This document shows, in pieces, positions 45,526-55,874 of a DNA stretch of 64,000 nt. The notes beneath the pieces were generated by a model that was not told where the DNA came from, ran no database searches, and saw only the letters and a list, made by a program, of their open reading frames with translations. This stretch comes from Dyella subtropica. Lineage in GTDB: Bacteria; Pseudomonadota; Gammaproteobacteria; Xanthomonadales; Rhodanobacteraceae. The stretch covers positions 1 through 64,000 of the forward strand of contig NZ_JAPDPD010000022.1 in NCBI RefSeq assembly GCF_026283965.1, written 5' to 3'. The stretch's first letter is position 1. Each line of letters starts with the position of its first letter. Made by a program: the position numbers and the translations under genes.

Positions 45526-46362
45526 TCAGTCTCCGCTATCGATCTTCACTTCCACGCGCCGGTTCGGCGCGAGGCAGGCGATGAGCTGCGTGCGCGGGCC
45601 GTCCGGGCAGTCCTTCACCGGGTCGGCGGCGCCATGGCCGTCGGCGCGGATGCGTCCGGCGGGTGCGCCCTGCTCCACCAGGTAGTTCATCACCGCGTCG
45701 GCGCGACGCTGCGACAGCTTCTGGTTGTACGTCTCGCCACCGAGACGGTCGGTGTAGCCGACGATGCGCACGGCGTGCAGTTTGTCGCCCTGGTCGCGCA
45801 GCTCCGCGGCCAGATCATCCAGTGCCCGGTGCCCGGCCGGGGTCAGGGTTGCCTTGTCGAAGGCGAACAAGGCATCGGCGGAAAGTACGCGCGATTTGTT
45901 CGGCGCGGGGGCCGCTGCTGCGGGTACGGCTGACGCCGGTTCCGCGAGCAGCGCCGCGCACGACTCGGGTTTCCAGTAGAAGCTGCGCGCTAGCCGGTTC
46001 TCGTCGAACAGCACCTTGTACTGGCACACCGTCACTTCGTCGCTGCCGGGTTTCCGGAAGTTGAACACGTAGTTCCACTCGCGCACTCCCCACACGCCCT
46101 CGCTGAAATGCGGATAGCCGATCAGGTCGGACAATTGTGGTTTGTTGAGCCCTGCCCTCACCTGCCGAAGATTGGCCAGGTTGGGGAAGGTGCCGCCCTT
46201 GTGCATGGGGGTGACACTGTCCGGCGCCGGCCACACCTGTTCGCTGGCGTTGTGGCCGTCCTTCGCCACGTCGCGGCTGACATTGCCGCAAGCGGCCAGG
46301 GCGAGCGCGATCGACGTGGCGACAATGCCTTTGAAATGAAGGCCTTTGAAATGAATACGCAT
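45526..46362 (-). CDS. TpgA-like OmpA-family lipoprotein paired with the adhesin
   Basis: 278 residues; ATG with AAGGAAC upstream, 38 bp after the adhesin stop. Lipobox IALALAAC marks a lipoprotein. An SmpA/OmlA-like domain (about 55-120) has LRQVRAGLNKPQLSDLIGYPHF and WNYVFNFRKPG. A C-terminal OmpA domain (about 155-275) has VLSADALFAFDKATLTPAG, VRIVGYTDRLGGETYNQKLSQRRA and a basic NRRVEVKI end, and should bind peptidoglycan. This SmpA/OmlA plus OmpA order and its place beside a trimeric autotransporter match TpgA, which anchors AtaA in Acinetobacter. The matching role here is inferred. Confidence 0.85.
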   Translation of the reverse strand: MRIHFKGLHFKGIVATSIALALAACGNVSRDVAKDGHNASEQVWPAPDSVTPMHKGGTFPNLANLRQVRAGLNKPQLSDLIGYPHFSEGVWGVREWNYVFNFRKPGSDEVTVCQYKVLFDENRLARSFYWKPESCAALLAEPASAVPAAAAPAPNKSRVLSADALFAFDKATLTPAGHRALDDLAAELRDQGDKLHAVRIVGYTDRLGGETYNQKLSQRRADAVMNYLVEQGAPAGRIRADGHGAADPVKDCPDGPRTQLIACLAPNRRVEVKIDSGD

Positions 46363-46400
46363 GAATTGAGTTCCTTGAATATGCATGGACACGCCCGCGC

Positions 46401-49400
46401 TCACCACACCACGCCCGCGCCGACACCCGCGCCGGTATCCCCGCGCGTATTGCTGGTGGCGTTGAGCTTGAACACGTAGCGACCGCTTTCGCTGATGGTC
46501 GACACGCCGATAGCGATGCCGCTTTCACCGTGGAAGCTACCCAACGCCACGCCCGCCGAACTCTGGTTGGGCTGGTAGGCCTGCGGCAGGCTGGCCATCG
46601 CCATCGCCGAGGCGACGCCGGCATTGGCTCGGTTGCCGACGCGATTGAGGTCGCGGTTGACGCTCTGGAAGCGCTGGTCGGTGTAGTTCTTGGACCAGTC
46701 CTTGGCCTGCGTGATGGCATCGCTCAACTGCCCCACATTCACCGCATCCGTGGCGGCGGTGCCTGCGGCCACGTTCGTGACTGTGCGCTCATGTCCCGCC
46801 GAGCCCACCGACACTGAGTTGGCCGCGGACGCCACCGAACCCGTGCCGACCGCCACGCTGTTGTCGCCGCTGGCGGTGGAGCCGGCGCCGACGGCAGTGC
46901 TGTTGTTGCCCGAAGCCGTGGAACCCGCGCCAGCCGCCGTCGAGTTGCCGCCAGTGGCCGAAGATGCCGTGTTGTTGCCGCTGCTGGTCTGGTAGGTAGT
47001 GATGGTGGTGCCGCCACCACCACCACCGCCGGGTGGCGGGTTGTGGATCGTGTTGGACAGATTGATGACCTGCGAACCCAACTGCTGCAGCGTCTGATTG
47101 GTGGCATACAACTGCGAACCGTTGATCGCGTCCGTGCTGGTCGCGCTGATCCGTCCCGCCGCCACGTTGGTGAGGGTGCGTTCCGCACCTGCCGCGCCCA
47201 CGCTCACAGTCGAGCCCGGCGTGGTGCCAGCGAAGTTGTACGTGGTGCCGTTGAGAGTGGTGCTGGCCGTAGCGACAGGCGCGGCGGTGACCGAACCCGC
47301 GCCCAGCGCCACACTGCCGGCATAGGCCGCCTGCGTGCCCGCGCCCAGCGCCATGGCCTGGATGCCGTTGGACGTAGCATTGGTACCCAGCGCCACGCCA
47401 TCGGCCAGGTTCACCGTGGCGTTCTGGCCGATGGCTGTGCCACCCGGTGCCGTCTGCTGCACGATGGCACCGTTGCCCACGCCAATGCCGTTGTCGCCAT
47501 TCACCGTGGTCTTGGGACCGACCGCTACCGATTCCGCACCCGCCGCCAACGAATCGGAGGCGCTGGAGTTGGCGTGGAAATACTTGATCGGCGTCACCGA
47601 GAACGAACTCATCGCGCCCTTCAATTGACGCAACGTCACCGCGTCCTGATCCGCCGTGCCGTCCGCTACGTTGGTGATCTGGCGAAAACCGGTGGCGTTG
47701 CCTACCGAAACCGCGCCGAGCAAGGTGCGATCGGTGGTGTTGTACGGCACGACATTGGTGCCGACCAGGATCGAGCCGGAGCTTGGCGCGATCGCGCGAT
47801 CGGACACCGCGCCCGAACCCAGCGCCACGCCGCCCAGTATCGAGACGCTCGTGTTCTGCCCCAGCGCGGTGCCGCTGTTCGCCGTTGCCGCGGCCCCCAC
47901 GCCCGCCGCCAATGCATCGAGACCGGTCGCGCCGTTATTGGTGTAGTTGCCTCCGTGCGTGCCGTTGTCGTTCACGCTGTAGTAGTGCGTCGCGCCGGCG
48001 GTCACGCTGCTGCTCAGGCTCTCCACGGCCTGGTTGGTGGCGAACAGCTGGGAGCCGTTGATGGCATCGGTGCTGTTCGCATTCACCTGACCCGCCGCTA
48101 CGTTGGTGACCGTGCGCTCCGCTCCCGCTGTGCCCACGCTCACCGTGCTGGTCGGCGCGGTGCCGGCGTAGGCGTAGGTATGACCATCGATGGTGCCGCC
48201 GGTGGTGACCACCGCCGCGCTGGTGGTGCTGCCCGCGCCTAGCGCCACGTCGCCCGCGTTCGCACCCGCAGTGGCGCCGTTGCCGATCGACACCGCGTTC
48301 ACCGTGCTGGCGGTGGACACCGGCCCGATCGCCACGCTGTTGGTGCCAGCCGCATTGGAGTCGGCCAGCGTGGAATTGGCATGGAAGTATTTGATGCCTC
48401 CGCCGTTCACCACGCCGCTGATCTGGTTGAACACCTGCTGCAGCGAGCTGTACGTAGCGCCGCTATAAGTGATGCTGGTGTTGAGCGTGCCGGTACTCGG
48501 GTTGTAGGTGGTGCTGCCGCCATAGCTGTTGGCGATCGAGTTGCCCAGGCTGGTCACCGTGGTGCCCACGGTGTTGAGCGCCTGGTTGGTCGAGAACAGC
48601 TGCGAGCCGTTGATCGCATCTGTGCTGCTGCCACTGATGCGGCCTGCAGCAACGTTAGTGATCGTGCGTTCGGCACCTACCGCACCCACGCTCACGGTCG
48701 AGCCCGGCGTCGTGCCGGCGAAGTTGTACGTGGTGCCGTTGAGAATGGTGCTGGCCGTAGCGACTGGTGCGGCGGTGACCGAACCCGCACCCAGCGCCAC
48801 ACTGCCGGCATAGGCCGCTTGCGTGCCCGCGCCCAGCGCCATGGCCTGGATGCCGTTGGACGTCGCGTTGGTGCCCAGCGCCACGCCATCGGCAAGGTTC
48901 ACCGTGGCGTTCTGGCCGATGGCCGTGCCACCCGGCGCCGTCTGCTGCACGATCGCACCGTTGCCCACGCCAATGCCGTTGTCGCCGTTCACCGTGGTCT
49001 TGGGACCGACCGCCACCGATTCCGCACCGGTCGCGAGCGAATCGGAGGCGCTGGAGTTGGCGTGGAAATACTTGATAGGCGTCACCGAGAATGAGCCCAT
49101 GGCGCCCTTCAACTGACGCAGGGTCACCGCATCCTGGTCCTGCGTACCGTCCGCAACATTGGTGATCTGGCGGAAGCTGGTGGCGTTACCTACCGAGATG
49201 GCGCCGAGCAAGGTGCGGTCGGTGGTGTTGTACGGCACGACATTGGTGCCGACCAGGATCGAGCCGGAGCTTGGCGCGATCGCGCGATCGGACACCGCAC
49301 CCGAACCCAGCGCCACGCCGCTCAGCACCGAGACGCTCGTGTTCTGGCCCAGCGCGGTGCCACTGTCCGCCGCTGCAGCGGCCCCCACGCCCGCCGCCAG

Positions 49401-52400
49401 CGCGTCGAGACCGGTAGCGCCGTTGTTGGTGTAGTTGCCACCGTGCGCGCCGTTGTCGTTCACGCTGTAGTAGTGCGTCGTGCTGGCGGTCACGGTGCTG
49501 CTCAGGTTCACCAGTGCCTGGTTGGTGGCGAACAACTGCGAGCCGTTGATCGCATCCGTGCTGGAGCCACTGATGCGGCCTGCGGCGACGTTGGTGATCG
49601 TGCGTTCCGCATTCAACGCGCCCACGCTCACCGTGCTGCTCGGCGTAGTGCCGGCGAAGTTATAAGTGGTGCCGTTGATGCTGTAGTTCGGCGTGCCGAC
49701 TGCGGTCGCGGTGGTCGAGTTGGAGCCCAGCGCCACATCGCCCGCGTTCGCACCGGCGGTGGCACCGTTGCCGATCGACACCGCGTTCGCCGTGCTGGCG
49801 GTGGATACCGGCCCGATCGCCACGCTGTTCGCGCCGGCCGCATTGGAGTCGGTCAGCGCGGAGTTGGCATGGAAGTACTTGATGCCCCCGCCGTTCACCA
49901 CACCGCTGATCTGGTTGAACACCTGTTGCAGTGAGCTATACGTATTGCCGCCGTAACTGACATTGGTGGTCAGCGCGCCCGTGGCCGGGTTGTAGGTGGT
50001 GCTGCCGCCGATGCTGGTGGCGATGCTGTTACCCAGGTTGGTCACCGTGTTGCCGAGGTTGGTCACCGTGGTGCCCACCGAGTTCACCGCCTGGTTGGTC
50101 CCAAACAACTGCGAGCCATTGATCGCATCCGTGCTGCTGCCGCTGATGCGGCCTGCAGCGACGTTGGTGATGGTGCGCTCGGCGTTCAATGCGCCCACGC
50201 TCACCGTGCTGCTCGGCGTGGTACCAGCGAAGTTATAAGTGGTGCCGTTGATGTTGTAGTTCGGCGTGCCAACTGCGGTTGCGGTGGTCGAGTTGGAGCC
50301 CAGCGCCACATCGCCCGCGTTCGCACCGGCGGTGGCACCGTTGCCGATCGACACCGCGTTCGCCGTGCTGGCGGTGGATACCGGCCCGATCGCCACACTG
50401 TTGGTACCGGCCGCATTGGAGTCGGCAAGCGCGGAATTGGCATGGAAGTATTTGATGCCCCCGCCGTTCACCACGCCGCTGATCTGGTTGAACACCTGCT
50501 GCAGCGAGCTGTACGTAGCGCCACCGTAAGTGACATTGGTGGTCAGCGCGCCGGTGGCCGGGTTGTAGGTCGTGCTACCGCCGATGCCGGTGGCGATGGT
50601 GTTACCCAGGTTGGTCACCGTGTTGCCGAGGTTGGTCACCGTAGTGCCCACCGAGTTCACCGCCTGGTTGGTCGCAAACAACTGCGAGCCATTGATCGCA
50701 TCCGTGCTGCTGCCGCTGATCCGTCCCGCCGCCACGTTGGTGATGGTGCGCTCGGCGTTCAATGCGCCCACGCTCACCGTGCTGCTCGGCGTGGTACCAG
50801 CGAAGTTATAAGTGGTGCCGTTGATGTTGTAGTTCGGCGTGCCAACTGCGGTTGCGGTGGTCGAGTTGGAGCCCAGCGCCACATCGCCCGCGTTCGCACC
50901 GGCGGTGGCACCGTTGCCGATCGACACCGCGTTCGCCGTGCTGGCGGTGGATACCGGCCCGATCGCCACACTGTTGGTACCGGCCGCATTGGAGTCGGCA
51001 AGCGCGGAATTGGCATGGAAGTATTTGATGCCCCCGCCGTTCACCACGCCGCTGATCTGGTTGAACACCTGCTGCAGCGAGCTGTACGTAGCGCCACCGT
51101 AAGTGACATTGGTGGTCAGCGCGCCGGTGGCCGGGTTGTAGGTCGTGCTACCGCCGATGCCGGTGGCGATGGTGTTACCCAGGTTGGTCACCGTGTTGCC
51201 GAGGTTGGTCACCGTAGTGCCCACCGAGTTCACCGCCTGGTTGGTCGCAAACAACTGCGAGCCATTGATCGCATCCGTGCTGCTGCCGCTGATCCGTCCC
51301 GCCGCCACGTTGGTGATGGTGCGCTCGGCGTTCAATGCGCCCACGCTCACCGTGCTGCTCGGCGTGGTACCAGCGAAGTTATAAGTGGTGCCGTTGATGT
51401 TGTAGTTCGGCGTGCCAACTGCGGTCGCGGTGGTCGAGTTGGAGCCAAGCGCCACGTCGTTTGCGTTGTTGGCGGCGGCAGCGTTGCCGAAAGCCACCGC
51501 GCCGGCGGCCAGCGCATTGCTGGTGTTGCCGATGGCAATGGAACCCACACCCTGCGCATTGTTGGTATTGCCCATCGCCACCGCGCCATCACCGTTGGCG
51601 GTGTTGTTGGCGCCCATCGCGATCGCGCCGTTGCCGGTGGCTGTATTGGGATCGCCGATGGCAACCGCGCCATTGCCGGACGCGGATTGTTGCTGACCGA
51701 TCGCAACGGCTCCGATGCCGGAATGGACCGTCGACGCGTTGCCCATCGCCACCGAGCCGGTGCCGGCCGCAGCCAATACGGACGACGAATTACCCAACGC
51801 AACGCTCGATGCTGCCAAGGCCGAGGAGCCACTACCTCCGGCAAATGCATTACCGCCCGTCGCCTGTGCGTTATAGCCAACCGCCGTGTCATTGGTGATC
51901 GTGGCTGAGCCCGAAACACCCGCCACTGCGTTAGGCCCAAGCGCCAAATCCTGGGTGTTGTACGCAAAGGCATGGTTGCCGATGGCCACCGACACCGTGC
52001 CTAGCGCATTGGCAGACGCGGAGGGCAGGCTGTTGGCGCCGATAGCGATCGCGCCGGTGCCCGACGCCGTGGCGGACGCGCCAAGTGCGGTGGCATAGGT
52101 TCCGCTGGCCGTTGCGCGGTAGCCAACCGCTGTCGTATTGGCATTGCTCGCAACCGTCGCGTTGCCCAATGCGATGGCGCTACCGCCTGACACCGTTGCA
52201 TTCGTGCCCATGGCGATGGCATCGGCATTGGCGCCCGTCTGAGCCGAATCACCGAGGGCGATGGACGAGGAGCCACCCGCATTCGCGCCGGCCCCAATTG
52301 CAACCGCACGAATGCCCGACGCCGCAGCGCCCGCCACTGCTGCTGGTGCAGATGAACCGCCCTCTATGAGGGGATCGGAGGTACCCAACGCCACCGACGA

Positions 52401-53612
52401 ATTCCCCGAAGCAGTGGCGCCACCACCTATCGCCACCGCATTTTGCGCGGATGCCGTCGCCGCGGCCGATGCGGCATTTGAACCGATTGCCGTTGCACCT
52501 GCGCCAGTGGCTTGGGCGGAATCCCCCAACGCCGTCGTAAAGTCGCTGGACGCATTGGCACCCTCGCCGACAGCCGCCGATCGCCAACCCGCGGCAGTGG
52601 TCGAATCTCCCAACGCCACCGCGCCACCGTTGCTGGTTCCGCTGGCTTTGGCATTCCAACCGATCGCCACATCATTGATAAACGTTGCACTGCTTCCTGC
52701 TCCCAATGCCACGGCGTTCTGCGCCGAGGCGAAAGCTACCGTGCCCGCTGCCAGCGAAGAGGGGCCGGAGGAAGTCACATCCGTGCCAATGCCAACCGCC
52801 CCCGCCGCGGTCGCTCCCGTGCCCGCCACGGTACGCGCACCCAAATACACGGCATTGAGGCCACTGGCGATGGACTGAAAGCCGATAGCAACAGCGTGTT
52901 GCCCAGAACCGTTGGCCACATAACCCATCGCGACGGCTTCGGGTCCGCTCGCCAGCGTTTGGTAGCCAATGGCGGTGGCATAGTCAGCGCTGGCGTTGGC
53001 TTGATAGCCCAGTGCCGCGGCGTAGTTCCCGGTGGCCGTGCTCGACGCGCCAGTGGCGATGGCAGAGACACCCGAAGCTATCGCCTGGGTACCGATGCCA
53101 ATGGCATTCCCGCCGGAAGCCGTCACGTCGGTACCGATGCCAATGGCGCCCCCCGAGGTCGCTCCCGTGCCTGCAGCGCTGCGCGCGCCCAAATAAACAG
53201 AGTTAATCGCATTGGCATAAGCCTGAAAGCCAACGGCTATACCGTTCTGTCCCGTACCCTGGGCTGCGTACCCCACCGCGAGCGCGCCCAGTACGGAAGC
53301 GTTGGCGGTCGAACCCAGTGCCGTGGCTCCGGTCCCACTGGCCTTGGCCCCAAAACCCATGCACGAGGCGGTGCCGTTGTAGGTGTTGTAAGGCGCCGCG
53401 GTGCAATCCACCGACTGTGCCTGCGCGAACGAAGTCCATCCGATCCCGCCCGACGCCATCAGCACGGTGAAAACCGCGGGGCCCAGGCCTCGCGATGATG
53501 GACGGCGCCGACTTTGCCCCTGCGAGCCACCGCGATGGCACGCGGCTATCTCCGAAGCGACCACGAGCTGATTCAGCGCGCGGCTCCAGACTTTGCTGTG
53601 GATCTTGTTCAT
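46401..53612 (-). CDS. trimeric autotransporter adhesin (YadA/Hsf-like)
   Basis: 2403 residues. ATG preceded by GGAG. The N-terminus MNKIHSKVWSRALNQLVVAS is the extended signal-peptide region of large autotransporters, ending near SFAQA. A very long YadA head follows, built of 14-16-residue NAVAIG/SIALG-type repeats. Neck motifs TDAINGSQLFATNQAV recur. There are near-identical 573-bp (191-residue) units between about 49.7 and 51.4 kb and a larger duplicated block about 1.5 kb apart (near 47.7 and 49.2 kb). A stalk and the C-terminal four-strand anchor (...RYVFKLNATSNTRGDTGAGVGAGVVW) finish it. It should form a trimeric surface fibre for attachment. The OmpA lipoprotein gene downstream is its likely partner. 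Confidence 0.95.
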   Translation of the reverse strand: MNKIHSKVWSRALNQLVVASEIAACHRGGSQGQSRRRPSSRGLGPAVFTVLMASGGIGWTSFAQAQSVDCTAAPYNTYNGTASCMGFGAKASGTGATALGSTANASVLGALAVGYAAQGTGQNGIAVGFQAYANAINSVYLGARSAAGTGATSGGAIGIGTDVTASGGNAIGIGTQAIASGVSAIATGASSTATGNYAAALGYQANASADYATAIGYQTLASGPEAVAMGYVANGSGQHAVAIGFQSIASGLNAVYLGARTVAGTGATAAGAVGIGTDVTSSGPSSLAAGTVAFASAQNAVALGAGSSATFINDVAIGWNAKASGTSNGGAVALGDSTTAAGWRSAAVGEGANASSDFTTALGDSAQATGAGATAIGSNAASAAATASAQNAVAIGGGATASGNSSVALGTSDPLIEGGSSAPAAVAGAAASGIRAVAIGAGANAGGSSSIALGDSAQTGANADAIAMGTNATVSGGSAIALGNATVASNANTTAVGYRATASGTYATALGASATASGTGAIAIGANSLPSASANALGTVSVAIGNHAFAYNTQDLALGPNAVAGVSGSATITNDTAVGYNAQATGGNAFAGGSGSSALAASSVALGNSSSVLAAAGTGSVAMGNASTVHSGIGAVAIGQQQSASGNGAVAIGDPNTATGNGAIAMGANNTANGDGAVAMGNTNNAQGVGSIAIGNTSNALAAGAVAFGNAAAANNANDVALGSNSTTATAVGTPNYNINGTTYNFAGTTPSSTVSVGALNAERTITNVAAGRISGSSTDAINGSQLFATNQAVNSVGTTVTNLGNTVTNLGNTIATGIGGSTTYNPATGALTTNVTYGGATYSSLQQVFNQISGVVNGGGIKYFHANSALADSNAAGTNSVAIGPVSTASTANAVSIGNGATAGANAGDVALGSNSTTATAVGTPNYNINGTTYNFAGTTPSSTVSVGALNAERTITNVAAGRISGSSTDAINGSQLFATNQAVNSVGTTVTNLGNTVTNLGNTIATGIGGSTTYNPATGALTTNVTYGGATYSSLQQVFNQISGVVNGGGIKYFHANSALADSNAAGTNSVAIGPVSTASTANAVSIGNGATAGANAGDVALGSNSTTATAVGTPNYNINGTTYNFAGTTPSSTVSVGALNAERTITNVAAGRISGSSTDAINGSQLFGTNQAVNSVGTTVTNLGNTVTNLGNSIATSIGGSTTYNPATGALTTNVSYGGNTYSSLQQVFNQISGVVNGGGIKYFHANSALTDSNAAGANSVAIGPVSTASTANAVSIGNGATAGANAGDVALGSNSTTATAVGTPNYSINGTTYNFAGTTPSSTVSVGALNAERTITNVAAGRISGSSTDAINGSQLFATNQALVNLSSTVTASTTHYYSVNDNGAHGGNYTNNGATGLDALAAGVGAAAAADSGTALGQNTSVSVLSGVALGSGAVSDRAIAPSSGSILVGTNVVPYNTTDRTLLGAISVGNATSFRQITNVADGTQDQDAVTLRQLKGAMGSFSVTPIKYFHANSSASDSLATGAESVAVGPKTTVNGDNGIGVGNGAIVQQTAPGGTAIGQNATVNLADGVALGTNATSNGIQAMALGAGTQAAYAGSVALGAGSVTAAPVATASTILNGTTYNFAGTTPGSTVSVGAVGAERTITNVAAGRISGSSTDAINGSQLFSTNQALNTVGTTVTSLGNSIANSYGGSTTYNPSTGTLNTSITYSGATYSSLQQVFNQISGVVNGGGIKYFHANSTLADSNAAGTNSVAIGPVSTASTVNAVSIGNGATAGANAGDVALGAGSTTSAAVVTTGGTIDGHTYAYAGTAPTSTVSVGTAGAERTVTNVAAGQVNANSTDAINGSQLFATNQAVESLSSSVTAGATHYYSVNDNGTHGGNYTNNGATGLDALAAGVGAAATANSGTALGQNTSVSILGGVALGSGAVSDRAIAPSSGSILVGTNVVPYNTTDRTLLGAVSVGNATGFRQITNVADGTADQDAVTLRQLKGAMSSFSVTPIKYFHANSSASDSLAAGAESVAVGPKTTVNGDNGIGVGNGAIVQQTAPGGTAIGQNATVNLADGVALGTNATSNGIQAMALGAGTQAAYAGSVALGAGSVTAAPVATASTTLNGTTYNFAGTTPGSTVSVGAAGAERTLTNVAAGRISATSTDAINGSQLYATNQTLQQLGSQVINLSNTIHNPPPGGGGGGGTTITTYQTSSGNNTASSATGGNSTAAGAGSTASGNNSTAVGAGSTASGDNSVAVGTGSVASAANSVSVGSAGHERTVTNVAAGTAATDAVNVGQLSDAITQAKDWSKNYTDQRFQSVNRDLNRVGNRANAGVASAMAMASLPQAYQPNQSSAGVALGSFHGESGIAIGVSTISESGRYVFKLNATSNTRGDTGAGVGAGVVW
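49693..51411 (-). repeat. 573-bp tandem coding repeats in the adhesin
   Basis: The same sequence recurs at 573-bp spacing (for example from 49693, 50266 and 50839, with a partial return at 51412). The 50266 and 50839 copies are almost identical. Each unit carries head repeats, one neck motif and a VTNLGNTVTNLGN stalk. Length variation by recombination would leave the frame intact. Confidence 0.9.
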
Positions 53613-54768
53613 ACCTTCTCCTTCTGTGGGGACAGGAGCCGGAAGCCGGAGGTCACGAATCGCGGGCACGCAAACGCCCTGGGCGCGGAGCCACTATGGG
53701 TTCCGCACCAGCCGTGTCCCTCTGTTCTCCGCGCCCCTGTTGGCTTGCTTACGCGCGCGATCGCCGACCGCGCGCGATGGTCATGTCGAGACAACGTCCC
53801 GGATCAATCGCTCAGGCGAGTGGGGGAAACGGTTACACCCGCCGAGGCGCAGGTGGCGCATGCAGGAGCGGTGCGTAGCGAAGAAAGACCTCGAACGAAG
53901 GGGCGCGAACGTACTGCGATTCAATCAGCGGCATTGGGTATTCCCATGTCTTGTCCATCTCGATGGATACGTTCCTTTGCGTATGCCACTTCCCATCCTG
54001 GGAAGCTGCCCTCCCCTCCATCTGTTGCCGAGGCGCCCGGCCCATTCGCGAGGCCGGCAAGCGCCATCGCCGCGCCGGCCGGCGCGGCGGATGCGTGTAG
54101 TCGCTGTATGAACCGAAGGAACCAGCGGTCGCGTCGGGCGTGAGAGATGCACGGATGCGACACCGCCTGTATGCCGCGCGCTCCGCGGGCAAGTACGGTC
54201 TCGATATACCGGCATGCACGTCCCAGTTCCTTGTTGACGCGATGCCATAGGGGGTTGATCTGAGGAACTCGGCTCGCGTGAGGCAAACACCAACTCGCGA
54301 CGACAAGGCGTGAGCCCCGTGCCGGATACCTGAGTGTTCGACCCGTGATTCGCGGGAGCCTGCTCCCCATGCCCCCTGTGAGCACCTGTGGGTGAAACCA
54401 TACCGCCCTGGTTTCCTGGAACACCTCGCATCGTCGCTGCGGGCGTCATCCGGGCACTAAGGACTTGTATCGATCTTATGCAAGCCCGGCGCAAGCATGA
54501 AGTCGCACCACAAAAAAATGCGACGGCCATCACTGAATCTCCGTGCATGCGTCGCGTTATGACCCATGCGTTCGGTTCATGGTGATCGCCAGGTCACGGC
54601 ATTTGGCCCGGACTAGCTCGCATCACCCTGCTGTCTTATCTCAGATCCTCAAGCCGATAGCGGCATCGGCGCCACGTGACCTTGATCGGAGTTGAGCTGT
54701 GATTGCGGCCAATCGCGTTTTGCCTTCTTTCTGAGAAGTGGCCGGGAAGATGGGGCCACGCCTAGAAC
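53613..54768. other. gene-poor region upstream of the adhesin
   Basis: Over 1.1 kb. Several frames exist on both strands, but none has a convincing start, codon pattern or relative that I recognise. The adhesin promoter should be in the first 200 bp. The region may hold decayed genes, since a recognisable pseudogene follows it. Confidence 0.5.
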
Positions 54769-55085
54769 CTCGTGCTCTTCGAGGAAGCGCAAGCCGAATG
54801 GTTGCGGGGCTCGGGATAGAGCAGGCAGTCATCTGGGGCGCCGCAGGCCCGGCTTAGGCGGTGCCCTCGGTCAAGATCGACTACCGGCGCCCCGCTCGCC
54901 TCGATGATGCACTCGAGATTCGAGAAGCCGTCATCAAACTCGGCAGAGCCACGATCGAGCTACGACCGCAGACGTGGCGCGAGGAGACGTGGCTGACTGA
55001 GGCCATGGTGCGGCTCGTTTATGTCGATGCACGCAACCAAAAGATTGTGCCGCCACACTCTACTCCTCGTGCGGTCGACGGTTGA
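54769..55085 (+). pseudogene. decayed YbgC-like acyl-CoA thioesterase (hotdog fold)
   Basis: The frame LVLFEEAQAEWLRG resembles the active-site helix region of YbgC (usually YLRYLERARTEWLR). A shift to another frame then gives GLGIEQAVIWGAAG, an in-frame stop, and VPSVKIDYRRPARLDDALEI, with LTEAMVRLVYVDARNQKIVP further on. The order and content match the C-terminal two-thirds of the family. There is at least one frameshift and one stop, and the first third (with the catalytic Asp) is missing. The Tol-Pal genes that usually accompany it are not here. Confidence 0.6.
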
Positions 55086-55201
55086 GCTGCCCATCCGAGA
55101 AAGGGGGAGGACTCAAGAAGCACGGCACCAAGACCGCCATATCGAAGCGCCGATTGCATCGATAGCGAAATTCGACGGCCCGATAGAATTGCCCGGAACC
55201 A

Positions 55202-55237
55202 GGGCTGGCGCAGGCCACCCACGGCCTGCGCCAGCCC
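55202..55237. terminator. 15-bp perfect hairpin
   Basis: GGGCTGGCGCAGGCC and its exact complement enclose ACCCAC. There is no T run on either side. It lies about 115 bp beyond the stop of the minus-strand orphan gene and after the pseudogene, so it may end transcription from either side. Confidence 0.5.
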
Positions 55238-55352
55238 GCTCGGTTGTGAGAGCGATACAGCCCACCAAAGGGTATCGAATGAGTACTAAACGCACTTATT
55301 CCAATCGCTATCAAAACCCCACAAAGAACCAACAATTTTCCCGCATAGACAT

Positions 55353-55874
55353 TCAGGCAGAGAACTGCCCCGATCCTGGCGCATTATTAATATTAGCGCC
55401 ACTTACGCCAGGACCCTCCATCTGACCAATCGGCGCACCATTTTGACTGAATACAAGGAATGTCCTGTTGGACTGTATAGTCAGGGCAATGGTAAGAAGC
55501 CCATAAGCAAGGACTTCGTTTCGAGACGGAAGCATGCCAGAGAGAGGAATAACCGTATCGGTCGTCAACTGCGGCGCTGACGTAGCCGGACTTACCCGGC
55601 CGATAAAATTGGCATTACCACCAGAATCGAAATTGACGCCATTACAAAAAATCCTAATCGTATTCGAAACCGAATCGTACCTGAAGTGAAAATCACCCCA
55701 TACCTGCGTCAATCCTTTGATAGCCCTTTTAACCTCTTCAGCAATTTTACTATGATGAGGCTTCAGCTCAGGAAATTCCTTGCTATCCGATTCCAACTGA
55801 TGCAGGGCATTTTCAATCGTACTGCGTGCGATGACAGCATGCGCATTCTTTAGCTCTTGTGTAAGCGTTTGCAT
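55353..55874 (-). CDS. orphan protein of unknown function
   Basis: 173 residues; the ATG has GGAG upstream. No signal peptide. An N-terminal helical part of about 60 residues (MQTLTQELKNAHAVIARSTIENALHQLES) is followed by a segment with FHFRYDSVSNTIRIFCNGVNF, a strand/turn-rich centre, and a final GVSGANINNAPGSGQFSA. The DNA is clearly A/T-richer than the neighbours, suggesting transfer. No relative recognised in the window. It stands alone. Confidence 0.6.
   Translation of the reverse strand: MQTLTQELKNAHAVIARSTIENALHQLESDSKEFPELKPHHSKIAEEVKRAIKGLTQVWGDFHFRYDSVSNTIRIFCNGVNFDSGGNANFIGRVSPATSAPQLTTDTVIPLSGMLPSRNEVLAYGLLTIALTIQSNRTFLVFSQNGAPIGQMEGPGVSGANINNAPGSGQFSA

Noticed and set aside
50442-51908. 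488-codon plus-strand frame inside the adhesin gene.
   Set aside because: Antisense to perfect coding repeats; its own repeats follow the adhesin period.
53833-54548. Overlapping frames of 157-207 codons upstream of the adhesin.
   Set aside because: No start sites or related domains; they overlap each other in different frames.
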